Source: Gimesia fumaroli
GTDB taxonomy: Bacteria; Planctomycetota; Planctomycetia; Planctomycetales; Planctomycetaceae
Assembly (NCBI RefSeq): GCF_007754425.1
Contig: NZ_CP037452.1
Coordinates: 1,996,664 to 2,060,663 of the forward strand
Length of the DNA: 64,000 bases
Direction of reading: 5' to 3'
The notes beneath the pieces were generated by a model that ran no database searches, was not told where the DNA came from, and saw only the letters and a list, made by a program, of their open reading frames with translations. The translations under genes and the position numbers were made by a program. Positions 9,298 through 17,939 of this stretch are shown here, piece by piece; the stretch's first letter is position 1; each line of letters starts with the position of its first letter.

Positions 9298-10592
9298 CAA
9301 GCCAGAAGAGGACATCACGAAATCAGGTGCAGACAGACAGCCGGGAAAGACTGCTGGAGCATCGCATTCAGACATCGCATCGAATGCTGGCATTGTCGAC
9401 TGCGGGCATTGTGACGTGTGCCGTCGCCTGGTGGGTACAAAGTGTACGTGCTGAAGATGGATTGAGCGTGCCTTATGTTCGCGCTGATATCATTGCTGTC
9501 AGCTTTCTGTGCATGGTGCCTTGCACAATCCTGCTTGCAGAATCGATGTCTGGGGTTTTAAAACGAAATCATCGTTTGTTATTTTTGACCCTGGAGTTGA
9601 TCTGTTTTCTCGGGACCACAGGGATTATTTATCTCGCGTTAACAGGAGATCAGACGAGTGTCACTCTGGATCAGGAAGATGCCTGGGAGTCATTCGTGTT
9701 GCGCCCGGCCATTGCCTTCTGGCTCCTGGTTACTTCGCTCTTACTTGCCGGAAATCTGTTTCGGTTTCAGGAATCAGCGTCTATATCACGTCCGGGAGTG
9801 ATGGTCTGGTTGTTGGCTTGCATAACTGCACTGTTGATACCTGCATTTTATACCCAGTCGCGTGTCGATGAAATGGTAACGCAAACGGAAGAATATCTGG
9901 GAAGCGGACGATTAGGAGACGCGCGGCAACTGACACAGGAGATCTGTGTCTTGTCGCCTTGGGAGGAAATTGGCAGTACCTCTGCGGGAGATCTGGCACG
10001 GGATCTGGATCGGGACTGTTATGAAATCGAACGCAATCTGGCTTTTATGAGGAGGCGTCCCGTTCAAAGTGAAGAATTCACTTATCAACGGGCACGACTT
10101 CTATCAATTTTGGGACAGCGTACGGCAGCGGTCCGCTTGTTGGAGCCCTGGACCGGAAAATCAGAAGCCAGCCCACTAAGTTATCAGCTACTGGGAAACA
10201 TCTACCAACATCAAGAGAATTGGGGGGAAAGCGAGCGGAACTATCAACGGGCACTTAAAGCCTGGAAAAAACTACCGCGTTCAGAGCAGCAACAGGCGGG
10301 AATCGTCGCCGCCTGGAAAGGGATAGCATTTGCTGAAAGGAAAAGAGGGAACTATGCGGAAGCGGAAGCTGCGTATTTATCGGCGTTATCACTGGTTCCC
10401 ACAGCGGACCAGCATTTTCTACTCGCCCAATTTTATGAAGACACACAACAGACGACAAAAGCACGAGATCATGTTCAACAGGCGATGGCGCTCAATGCGG
10501 CTCGCTATGCCATCCCTGGAAAAAAACTGATTTCATCCTTGCAGCAACAGCACTTTGGTTGTCTGAATGTCTGGCGGAATGGACGTCTCTGA
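9294..10592 (+). CDS. Membrane-anchored TPR protein, function unknown
   Basis: A 432-residue protein. Its N-terminal half has four or five hydrophobic segments (for example ALSTAGIVTCAVAWWV, ADIIAVSFLCMVP, FWLLVTSLLLAGNLF, MVWLLACITALLIPAFY). Its C-terminal half, from about residue 250, has tetratricopeptide-like helices: LLSILGQRTAAVRLLEPW, YQLLGNIYQHQENWGESE, GIAFAERKRGNYAEAEAAY, HFLLAQFYEDTQQTTKAR. TPR arrays are protein-interaction scaffolds. It starts with an ATGA overlap on the preceding His-motif membrane protein, so a complex between the two is a reasonable inference. No enzymatic motif is visible. Confidence 0.65.
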   Translation: MTSQKRTSRNQVQTDSRERLLEHRIQTSHRMLALSTAGIVTCAVAWWVQSVRAEDGLSVPYVRADIIAVSFLCMVPCTILLAESMSGVLKRNHRLLFLTLELICFLGTTGIIYLALTGDQTSVTLDQEDAWESFVLRPAIAFWLLVTSLLLAGNLFRFQESASISRPGVMVWLLACITALLIPAFYTQSRVDEMVTQTEEYLGSGRLGDARQLTQEICVLSPWEEIGSTSAGDLARDLDRDCYEIERNLAFMRRRPVQSEEFTYQRARLLSILGQRTAAVRLLEPWTGKSEASPLSYQLLGNIYQHQENWGESERNYQRALKAWKKLPRSEQQQAGIVAAWKGIAFAERKRGNYAEAEAAYLSALSLVPTADQHFLLAQFYEDTQQTTKARDHVQQAMALNAARYAIPGKKLISSLQQQHFGCLNVWRNGRL

Positions 10593-10719
10593 AATGGATC
10601 AGTGAAGCTGTTGTCAGATCACGAAGTGTGAGCCCATTGAGAGAGGTCTGCTTCCAACCCGGATCTGGTTGGCGCAGTGAATCAGTTATTGAAATTATTT
10701 TTAATTGGAGAAGAAGTAT

Positions 10720-11832
10720 ATGCAACATTCACGAATTCAGAAACAGATGCGACAGAAATGGCGTCGCGGTTTTACATTGATCGAATTATTGGTAGTGATT
10801 GCCATCATTGCCATCTTGATTGCCCTGTTATTACCGGCCGTTCAGCAGGCACGCGAGGCCGCACGCCGGTCACAGTGTAAGAATAACTTAAAGCAGTATG
10901 GTCTGGCGTTGCACAATCACCTGGATACTTTTGGTGCATTTCCGCCGGGGTATGTTTGTTATGATGACTCTGGGAACAGATTTAAAACTGGTGGCTGGCA
11001 GCATGGCCAAGACGGTTTTGGCTTCCATTGGCTCGTCATGTTGCTGCCCTATATGGAGCAACCTGGACTGTGGGACCAGATTACAACTTGTGCAGATGAT
11101 CTCAAATCAAGATCGGATGGGAAGGCGAATCCCTGGGACCATTGTGAGTATTTGTCCCCGGCGCACATTGGCCGGAAACGTCTGCCCGCTATCACCCACT
11201 GTCCTTCTGCCCCGAGAGACAACTCCTATTATAGTGATGGCGGATATGGTCTGGAATCGTTAGCCAAGGGGAATAACTATGCTGCCAGTTGGGGATCCGG
11301 CAATATGTTATCCTGGGAAAGCCGAACAACCCGAGGGGCCTTTGGTTGTTATTTTTCGACTGCCAGTGAAATTGCAATTCCCTCCGGTGGTTCGGGCGAT
11401 TTATTCCAACAGGGTAACGGCACGACAGACAGTGATTTTGTCGATGGCATGAGTAATACCGTTGCTGTCAGTGAAATTGTGGGTACGGATGGTTTTTCCG
11501 CGGGTACGAGTGTCGATATCCGGGGTGTCTGGTTGTCACCAGCGATGGGAGCAACGATCTTTACCGCTTATAATAACCCCAATGCGCGGGTCGCTGATGT
11601 GCTGGCTGGTTGTGACACGTCCATCCCTGCAGATACGAGTCCCTACCTTACCTGTACCGAAGAGCGGTCTACAGCCGATGTATATGCAGCTGCTCGCAGT
11701 TACCATACGGGGGGAGTCAATGCCCTGATGGCCGACGGCGCAGTTCGTTTCATCAGTGAAAATGTGGACAACGCGGCGATCTGGCGGCCGTTGAACACAA
11801 TTCGAAATGGCGAAACGATCGGCGAATTTTAA
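10720..11832 (+). CDS. DUF1559 family protein with prepilin-type N-terminus
   Basis: A 370-residue member of the planctomycete DUF1559 family. After a short basic leader comes the type IV prepilin/pseudopilin signature [18 protein letters not shown], with cleavage expected between Gly and Phe and Glu at +5, then the family hallmark [14 protein letters not shown] and KNNLKQ. The C-terminus has the usual [14 protein letters not shown]. These proteins are thought to be exported and anchored via the hydrophobic helix; their function is unknown. The ATG at 10720 has GGAG upstream (10707); an in-frame TTG at 10705 is rejected. A small lipoprotein gene follows, a recurrent arrangement that is also seen at 51-53 kb in this window. 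Confidence 0.92.
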   Translation: MQHSRIQKQMRQKWRRGFTLIELLVVIAIIAILIALLLPAVQQAREAARRSQCKNNLKQYGLALHNHLDTFGAFPPGYVCYDDSGNRFKTGGWQHGQDGFGFHWLVMLLPYMEQPGLWDQITTCADDLKSRSDGKANPWDHCEYLSPAHIGRKRLPAITHCPSAPRDNSYYSDGGYGLESLAKGNNYAASWGSGNMLSWESRTTRGAFGCYFSTASEIAIPSGGSGDLFQQGNGTTDSDFVDGMSNTVAVSEIVGTDGFSAGTSVDIRGVWLSPAMGATIFTAYNNPNARVADVLAGCDTSIPADTSPYLTCTEERSTADVYAAARSYHTGGVNALMADGAVRFISENVDNAAIWRPLNTIRNGETIGEF

Positions 11833-11850
11833 ACGAGTGTGAGCTTCAAA

Positions 11851-11890
11851 AGTACGCTACAGGCGATGTTGTCTGTAGCGTTACTTTTTT
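11851..11890 (+). terminator. Rho-independent terminator-like hairpin after DUF1559 gene
   Basis: CGCTACAG (11855-11862) pairs with CTGTAGCG (11873-11880), with extra pairing at the base, and is followed by TTACTTTTTT. It lies 19 bp after the DUF1559 stop and before the lipoprotein gene, so it may end or attenuate transcription between the two. Confidence 0.75.
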
Positions 11891-11918
11891 CAGAAATACT
11901 TTCGTAAGCGAGTGGAAG

Positions 11919-12311
11919 ATGAAAAACTGGATTTTATGTTTGGTTTCCTGCGTACTGGCAGGCTGTGGTGGTGGAGGTGTGCCTGAGCCAACGGTAGAAG
12001 AACATGTTTATGCGCATGTGGTGGGTCTTGGCGATGCAAGTGGCAGCGAAAAAATGTTTCAGTCTGCGTTTGTTACCGGTGCAGTTCCCCAGAATCGGAA
12101 AGATTATGGGAAGTATGTGTACGTCATCGACGGGACTGCAGAAATCGACGGCGATGAAGCCACCGTGCCCGTCAAAATTATCGCGGGAATGGTTGTGTCC
12201 CCTAAAGGGGCTCAGGGAAAAACGGCTGAGCAGACAGAAACCAAAATGACCTGGAAGCTGAAACGCGAAGGGGAAGAGTGGAAAATCAAAGAAGCACCGC
12301 TCCCCGGGTAA
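11919..12311 (+). CDS. Small secreted lipoprotein downstream of DUF1559
   Basis: A 130-residue protein with a type II signal peptide: MKNWILCLVSCVLAGC, giving a lipobox LAGC with Cys16 as the lipidated residue. The mature part starts GGGGVPEP and has two beta-rich stretches (VYVIDGTAEIDGDEATVPVKI, broken here into strands, and TKMTWKLKREGEEWKIKEAP) that resemble small DUF4878/NTF2-like lipoproteins with an alternating strand pattern. The last strand KREGEEWKI is characteristic of such cores. It follows a DUF1559 gene, across a terminator-like hairpin. Function unknown. Confidence 0.8.
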   Translation: MKNWILCLVSCVLAGCGGGGVPEPTVEEHVYAHVVGLGDASGSEKMFQSAFVTGAVPQNRKDYGKYVYVIDGTAEIDGDEATVPVKIIAGMVVSPKGAQGKTAEQTETKMTWKLKREGEEWKIKEAPLPG

Positions 12312-12337
12312 CCTGTTATTCTTGCCTATGAATTGCT

Positions 12338-13540
12338 GTGCCGTTGAACGTTGCCGATTTTCGAGGTGTATTGTTGAAGCTGGTTAACGGCAAACAGAGA
12401 CTTGCGCTGATCGTCATCATGTTTTTGATTCTGACGGCGATCACCGTTTCCTGCACTGATGACAAGCCGCGTCCCTCGCAAAGGGAAAGCCAAACTGGTA
12501 ACAGTCAGCAAGCAACCAGTCCCGTTTCTGGTCGCGATCCTGAGTCCGTCTGGAAGCAGTTTCTGACTGCGAACTTTGCCGGCGATTTAGCCTGCGCGGA
12601 ATGTCACCGCAAGGAATATGAAGCACATCAGCGCTCCGGCCATTCGCATACTTCGGTTCTGATGTCGAAAAGCAATCTGGCGGGTCGACTTGCTCAAATG
12701 AGTGCCTACGAAGATCCCCGAAGAGATCAGAGATGGCTGTTCGCAATACGTGACGATCAATTCACGGTACAGGATGAGACGCACCCAACGATGCCTGCGT
12801 TGTCGGTCAGCTGGCTGCTCGGTTCCGGCACCCATGCGCAGACGGCAATTGCCGTTGATGAACAACGACGTCAGGGGGTGGAATTGCGCTGGTCCTGGTT
12901 TGCGAATTTTAAAGGTCTGGGACTGACACCCGACCATGAGCAGTATGACGTTTATAACCGTAACAGCATCGAATGTTTTGGACGTCCGATGCAGGCTGCG
13001 GATGTGTCAGCCTGCCTGGGATGTCACATGACGGTCGGGCCGCCTCCCGGCGCGCCATTCCGGCCAGAGTTTTTTATTCCTAACGTCGGTTGTGAACGTT
13101 GTCACGGTCCCCGGCAACAGCACGTCGAACTGGCAAAGATCGGCCGTGGCGACGAAAGTAAGCCGCTCATCAACTACCAGAACGCTGAGGAGTACATTAC
13201 TGCGTGCGCCCAGTGCCATCGGGATGAAAGTAATATTTCCGCAACAGCCGAACCACATGAACTGGTCCGTTTCCAACCTTATGGCTTAAAGAAAAGCAAA
13301 TGTTATCTGAATTCCCAAGGCCAGCTTTCGTGCGCGTACTGTCACGATCCCCACGATGCGACCTCACACAACCGGAGAGAATACAACCAGCAATGCCAGT
13401 CCTGTCATCAAGTTGCAGATCATTCGACTGTCTGCCCCGTAAAGCCACAGGGAGACTGCATCGAATGCCACATGCCGGCCGTCGAATGGACCGCCGGCAT
13501 CAAGTTCCATGACCACTGGATTCGAAAACCGGCAAAATAG
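12338..13540 (+). CDS. Seven-heme c-type cytochrome (multiheme, cytochrome c554-like)
   Basis: About 400 residues with seven CxxCH heme-binding motifs: CAECH, CLGCH, CERCH, CAQCH, CAYCH, CQSCH and CIECH. A hydrophobic N-terminal segment (LIVIMFLILTAITVSC) followed by a low-complexity linker indicates export; the Cys could be a non-standard lipobox. The protein must be matured in the periplasm by a cytochrome c maturation system not seen here. Distal His ligands such as those in HQRSGHSH and the terminal KFHDHWIRKP are candidates. The start is uncertain: the frame begins at a GTG (12338), and TTG codons at 12371/12374 are alternatives; no ATG precedes the membrane segment. Role: electron transfer or reduction of a small substrate. 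Confidence 0.85.
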   Translation: MPLNVADFRGVLLKLVNGKQRLALIVIMFLILTAITVSCTDDKPRPSQRESQTGNSQQATSPVSGRDPESVWKQFLTANFAGDLACAECHRKEYEAHQRSGHSHTSVLMSKSNLAGRLAQMSAYEDPRRDQRWLFAIRDDQFTVQDETHPTMPALSVSWLLGSGTHAQTAIAVDEQRRQGVELRWSWFANFKGLGLTPDHEQYDVYNRNSIECFGRPMQAADVSACLGCHMTVGPPPGAPFRPEFFIPNVGCERCHGPRQQHVELAKIGRGDESKPLINYQNAEEYITACAQCHRDESNISATAEPHELVRFQPYGLKKSKCYLNSQGQLSCAYCHDPHDATSHNRREYNQQCQSCHQVADHSTVCPVKPQGDCIECHMPAVEWTAGIKFHDHWIRKPAK

Positions 13541-13721
13541 AGCCGACTGTAGACTAATTTTATCAATTCGCGATGAAACGAATCGGGAATTCTACATTCT
13601 TTCGTTTTTCACTGTAAGTTTGCGTCTAGTTAACAGGAGTTTGGTACTGTTCTTCTGGTCAAATCTTAGATGCTGTTATGTGTCTATGTGCTTCTTTCAG
13701 GTTTCAGAAAAGGGAGAAACG

Positions 13722-14450
13722 ATGATGGGATGGAAAAAAGGGAGACTCAAAGTGGGAATGCTGGCGCTGGCCTGCATGCTAATGGGAGCGCCAGCTTATG
13801 GAGATCCAGGAGACATCTGGGGAATGATTGCTGGAGAAGTAGACGTGTATTCTTCGGTCAGTACTGGGACTCCCGGTGCTTCTGAAACGGGAACAACTTA
13901 TGATTCCATCCTTGGTACACATGGAGTCTCTGACCAATATTGGGCAGCCTATGTCGCTTCGCTGGGAAATTCTCTGTATAGCGTTACGTGCGGCTCGAAT
14001 GTGGACGAGCAGGAAGTCATTGACTTTAGTTTGAGCGCTACTACTGTGATCGATGCATCTACGGCAGAGTATGATGCTTCGTACGAACTGTTACATGACA
14101 CCGGCGGATCGAATACGACGACAGTTCACGTAAAATATCGATATACATCGGCAGGAGATTCCCATGGTCTCTCTTATGTGAAGATAAGAAAGAATAATAA
14201 TGTCGTGCTCAGTATCCAGGCGGGGACTGATGAAGTCGTAGTCAAAGATGGAAGTGGAAACACTTTGGAAAGCTTTATTCCAAATCAGAATTACTACAAC
14301 CATAATTTTCTCTTTGAGAGAACGTATCCACTAACTTTTACTACCGGGGATACATTGCGCCTGACTGGTTATGTCCATGTACAAGCCAGCGAAGATGGAT
14401 CTGATTTATCAACTCTGGACGTCGATGTTTCCACAATCGGACCTACATAA
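13722..14450 (+). CDS. Small secreted protein, function unknown
   Basis: A 242-residue exported protein. The ATG at 13722 follows GGGAG with good spacing and gives a clear signal peptide (MMGWKKGRLKVGMLALAC, cleavage near APAYG-DP); the long upstream extension of the frame to 13509 is not used. The mature protein is rich in Ser, Thr, Asp and Tyr, strand-like throughout and almost without charged helices, suggesting a secreted beta-sandwich. One cysteine (in SVTCGSN) remains after cleavage. No family is recognised. It ends at a strong terminator. Confidence 0.7.
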   Translation: MMGWKKGRLKVGMLALACMLMGAPAYGDPGDIWGMIAGEVDVYSSVSTGTPGASETGTTYDSILGTHGVSDQYWAAYVASLGNSLYSVTCGSNVDEQEVIDFSLSATTVIDASTAEYDASYELLHDTGGSNTTTVHVKYRYTSAGDSHGLSYVKIRKNNNVVLSIQAGTDEVVVKDGSGNTLESFIPNQNYYNHNFLFERTYPLTFTTGDTLRLTGYVHVQASEDGSDLSTLDVDVSTIGPT

Positions 14451-14536
14451 GAATAGAACGTACACCTGAGCTTTCAATGTGAGTTCAGATTCTCTGTATT
14501 GCTATTGCCAAGACAGAGAAAGCAATCAACGGGAAA

Positions 14537-14570
14537 ACGGCACTGCTATTGATTCAGCAGTGTCGTTTTT
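14537..14570 (+). terminator. Rho-independent terminator
   Basis: ACGGCACTGCT (14537-14547) pairs with AGCAGTGTCGT (14556-14566) over 11 bp with one G-T pair and an 8-nt loop, followed directly by TTTT and more T. It lies between the convergent secreted protein and VWA genes; the flanking A run before the stem could make it act in both directions. Confidence 0.88.
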
Positions 14571-14586
14571 AATTTTCCAGGTCAGA

Positions 14587-16287
14587 TTAACCGATAATAT
14601 CGCGGCGTTGGGAGACGTAGTCCCAGACGACGTAGCGGTCGAGGTCGCGGCCGGCAGTGAAGAAGACGCGGCCCTGCGTTGCTTCGGCCAATCGGTGGGC
14701 AAACTGGATGTCTTCGCTGGATTGGGACCAACTGGGAATCAGGAAGATGTTAATGGTGATGCCTTCGCGCTGGCACAGATGGGCTTCGCGCATCGTGGCG
14801 GCTTCGGTTTGCGGATCGGGCGGATATAACAGATACAGCATTTCGCCTTCGAAGTGTGCGGTGGGCAAGCCGTCGGTGATCAGGATGATCTGCCGGTTGG
14901 GCGTGTCCTGCGTTGAGAGGAAGTGCCGGGAGAGCTGGAGACCATGTTGAATATTCGTAAAGTGCGGCGGCACGATCTGCTCGCTGATTTTTTCGTCGCT
15001 CATGTCCACTTTCAAGCGGACGACCGGATCAAAGATCGTGACCGGTTTCGGCATCAGCTCGACGATCTCGCCTGCGGTTCGCGGTTTTGCGAAGGAGTAC
15101 ATTTCGATGAACTGCAGATAATCACCGGGAAATTCACCGCGGATTAATGCTTCGAGCGCCAGCCCCATCTGTTTCACATTGACGTATTGTCCTTCGTAAC
15201 GCATGGAGCCGCTCATGTCCATCAACACTGTCGTGGCGCATTTGGGCGCGTTGCGTGTTTTATGAATCACCAGGTCGTCTGACTTCAGTTGGATCGGAAA
15301 TCCCGGTCCATCTCGCAGTATGGCGTTCGTGAAGGATTGCACGATATCCATGTTCGTGACCGAATCCCCGAACTCATACGGTTTGGTGCTGGGTAGTTCA
15401 ACGGCGCCTTCTCCAACGACCGGGCCACTGTGGCGTCCAGTACGCGATGCCTGCAGGTCGCTGAAGATTCGCTCAAGGATGCGGCTCTGGAACAGGCGAT
15501 ACGCTTTGGGAGTCAGGCGGAACTGGCCTTTGGAGAATTCGAGTCCCTGCTGATCAGCCATTTCGCGCATCAGATCCCGAACCTGTTTCTGCAATGCCTC
15601 CAGTGTTTCCATATCGCCTGGCTGGGTGAATTCGGACAGCGCTTCCATATCGATGATCGCGATCTGTGCGGTCTCGCGAGCTTCTTCCAATTGCTTGAGC
15701 AGTTCGTCGATCTTTTCCAGTTCCGCTTTGATCTCCAGCGCTTCGGGAATGGTCATTGAAGTACGACCGGTGAAATGATAACTGGCTGCCAGCTCGTCAA
15801 TTTCGTACTTGTCCCCCAGTCGATCAACGAGTTGAACCAGACCTTGTGAGAACGGGCTCTGATCATCGTTGACTTTGTACCAGAGTCGTTCCAGGTCGTA
15901 GATCTGCTCTTCGTGAACCGCTTGATGAAAATAGTCTTTGACCCGTTTCGGGGGCTGCATATGTTTCGCATAGTCGCGATAGCTGCGGCGGGCTTTTTTA
16001 CGGACGCTGTCGGTTTCATAGGTTTCGAGGATTTTTCGTTTGCGTTCTTCCAACATTGCGACCAGCGCATCCAGACTGGGACCGAGACCGGCGATCTGGC
16101 TGGGGTCCAGGCGAATGGCGCGGGCCAGTTCTTCCTCGGTCAGTTCCCGCATCGAGCCATAGTACATCATATGTTCGAGCGCAGGAGAGACCAGGTCAGG
16201 GGGCGGCTGCATTGGATCGGGGATGCGTTTGGGATCATACTTCTGGTATGTATGAATAATGCCGCCGGTAAGTCGTTTATCAGTCAT
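14587..16287 (-). CDS. VWA domain protein, partner of adjacent AAA ATPase
   Basis: A 566-residue cytosolic protein. The N-terminal 330 residues are helical and charged with no clear family; a helical segment (IPEALEIKAELEKIDELL) suggests coiled coil. The C-terminal 220 residues are a von Willebrand factor A domain with an intact MIDAS: DMSGS at 357-361 (Asp357, Ser359, Ser361), and a downstream LITDGLPTAH that supplies the conserved Asp. It lies 50 bp downstream of an AAA ATPase gene on the same strand. AAA-VWA pairs (MoxR/VWA, ChlI/ChlD, CoxD/CoxE types) act as metal-dependent chaperones or chelatases. Magnesium chelatase itself is unlikely because no bacteriochlorophyll genes are present. 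Confidence 0.8.
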   Translation of the reverse strand: MTDKRLTGGIIHTYQKYDPKRIPDPMQPPPDLVSPALEHMMYYGSMRELTEEELARAIRLDPSQIAGLGPSLDALVAMLEERKRKILETYETDSVRKKARRSYRDYAKHMQPPKRVKDYFHQAVHEEQIYDLERLWYKVNDDQSPFSQGLVQLVDRLGDKYEIDELAASYHFTGRTSMTIPEALEIKAELEKIDELLKQLEEARETAQIAIIDMEALSEFTQPGDMETLEALQKQVRDLMREMADQQGLEFSKGQFRLTPKAYRLFQSRILERIFSDLQASRTGRHSGPVVGEGAVELPSTKPYEFGDSVTNMDIVQSFTNAILRDGPGFPIQLKSDDLVIHKTRNAPKCATTVLMDMSGSMRYEGQYVNVKQMGLALEALIRGEFPGDYLQFIEMYSFAKPRTAGEIVELMPKPVTIFDPVVRLKVDMSDEKISEQIVPPHFTNIQHGLQLSRHFLSTQDTPNRQIILITDGLPTAHFEGEMLYLLYPPDPQTEAATMREAHLCQREGITINIFLIPSWSQSSEDIQFAHRLAEATQGRVFFTAGRDLDRYVVWDYVSQRRDIIG

Positions 16288-16337
16288 AATGGTGTCTCGA
16301 TCTCTCTGAGGAGAGTGATTTGAGAACGGAATGTCGA

Positions 16338-17744
16338 TCAGGTTTCATACGTAATGCGGCCATGATCCTGCGAGCGTGAAATTTTGCTGTTGGCATACAG
16401 GCCGGCCAGCACGAACTCGATACAGGACGCCCGAATCGCTTCATCTCCGGACGCGTTGACTTCAAAGGCTTTGTCCCAGATGGGAGGGACCCGTTTAAGT
16501 CGCTCTGCGTATTGCGATGAAGGCAGCATATCCCCGACTTCGATTTTAATTCCTTGCGCAAAGATTTCGCTGATCTCTGCCAGACCATGTTCGACGATAT
16601 ATTCCTGAAACACATCTTGAATCGCCTGGGCAATGATCGCATCGAGTACCTGCCGCTCGGACATCTGGCTGGCTCCCATCAGATCCAGTTCCAGTTTGCC
16701 TAATGAAGACGAGTAGAGGTGTCCCAGATCGCTGATGCGGGGGACGGATGGTTTTTCGCCGAGAACCGCGCCGCGACGACGGGCTGAGGCGACCATCATA
16801 CGATAGTTGGCGATGCTGAAGCGGGCACTCACGCCGGAATCGTGGTCTACATATTTGGAGGCCCGGGCGGCGACGGTGATCTGTTCGACAATTTCCCGCA
16901 TGAAATAAGGGACGACGACCGGCACATCGCCTTCCAGTTCGACGTTTGCTTCCTGTTCCATAATTTCAATGCCCAGGCTGCGTTCGCGAGGGTAATGCGT
17001 GTGAATGACTGAGCCAATCCGGTCTTTAAGCTGCGGGATCACTTTTCCGCTGCGGTTGAATGTGGACGGATTGGAAGAGAACAGAATCAGCATGTCGAGA
17101 TCGAAGCGAATAGGATAGCCGCGAATCTGGACGTCGCGTTCTTCCAAGATATTAAACAGGCCGACCTGCACGAGTTCGTCCAGTTCCGGCAGTTCATTCA
17201 TGGCAAAAATGCCGCGATGCATGCGGGGAATCAGTCCGAAGTGCAGGGCACTTTCCGCCGACATGCTTTCGCCGTGTGCGAGTTTGGCGGGATCGATTTC
17301 TCCAATGACGTCGGCGAATTTGGTTCCGGGGGCCAGGCGTTCGGCGTAGCGGTCTTCGCGGGACCACCAGCCGATCGGCACTTCTTCGTCGGGAGTGTTG
17401 GCCAGGCAGGTTCGCCCGGCGGTGGTGATGGGCTGGTAGGGATCATCGTGCACGGGGGAATCGGGAATGTTGAGATATGGAATTTCAGGATCGAGAAAGC
17501 GGACGAGCAACCGCATGATGCGGCTTTTGGCCTGGCCTTTTTCTCCCAGGAAAAGCATGTCATGTTCCGAAAGTAACGCCAGCACGATATCCGGAATGAC
17601 GGTGTCATCATAGCCGACGATGCCGGGAAAGAGTTCGTCGCTGCTTTGCAGGGCACGCATTAAGTTATCATATATTTCGCGTTTGACAGTTTTGCTTTGC
17701 CAACCGCTTTCGCGAAGTTCCGCCAGATTGGTGGGACGATTCAT
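16338..17744 (-). CDS. AAA+ ATPase, MoxR/magnesium-chelatase-I-like
   Basis: A 468-residue AAA+ protein. Walker A reads GEKGQAKS (Gly67 to Ser74). The Walker B position reads [11 protein letters not shown], with Asn183-Glu184 where most members have Asp-Glu. A sensor-1 asparagine is in ILFSSNPS, and a conserved arginine follows in QLKDRIG. The lid domain carries [18 protein letters not shown]. The first gene of a two-gene unit with the VWA protein, which it probably remodels or loads. The upstream gap of 195 bp to the histidine kinase stop holds its promoter. Confidence 0.82.
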   Translation of the reverse strand: MNRPTNLAELRESGWQSKTVKREIYDNLMRALQSSDELFPGIVGYDDTVIPDIVLALLSEHDMLFLGEKGQAKSRIMRLLVRFLDPEIPYLNIPDSPVHDDPYQPITTAGRTCLANTPDEEVPIGWWSREDRYAERLAPGTKFADVIGEIDPAKLAHGESMSAESALHFGLIPRMHRGIFAMNELPELDELVQVGLFNILEERDVQIRGYPIRFDLDMLILFSSNPSTFNRSGKVIPQLKDRIGSVIHTHYPRERSLGIEIMEQEANVELEGDVPVVVPYFMREIVEQITVAARASKYVDHDSGVSARFSIANYRMMVASARRRGAVLGEKPSVPRISDLGHLYSSSLGKLELDLMGASQMSERQVLDAIIAQAIQDVFQEYIVEHGLAEISEIFAQGIKIEVGDMLPSSQYAERLKRVPPIWDKAFEVNASGDEAIRASCIEFVLAGLYANSKISRSQDHGRITYET

Positions 17745-17939
17745 AAAGTATTCTCATTCTGCTGTGATGAAGCGGGATAGTAGTTCTCAGACATGACTGT
17801 TCTGAACAGGTCAGACAAGTCGACTCGTCAGCTGAAAAGAGCGAGGCTCTCTTTATCATAGACGAAACAGGCGCGGCGGCTATAGTGCAGTTGTTCAGGA
17901 GTTCTGGATTCAGTGAAAAAGGATTCTCGCCTCCTGATT

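Noticed and set aside
14587-17744. Magnesium chelatase (BchI/BchD) for chlorophyll synthesis
   Set aside because: No other tetrapyrrole genes are present and the AAA-VWA pair is a general architecture; a chelatase call would be over-specific.
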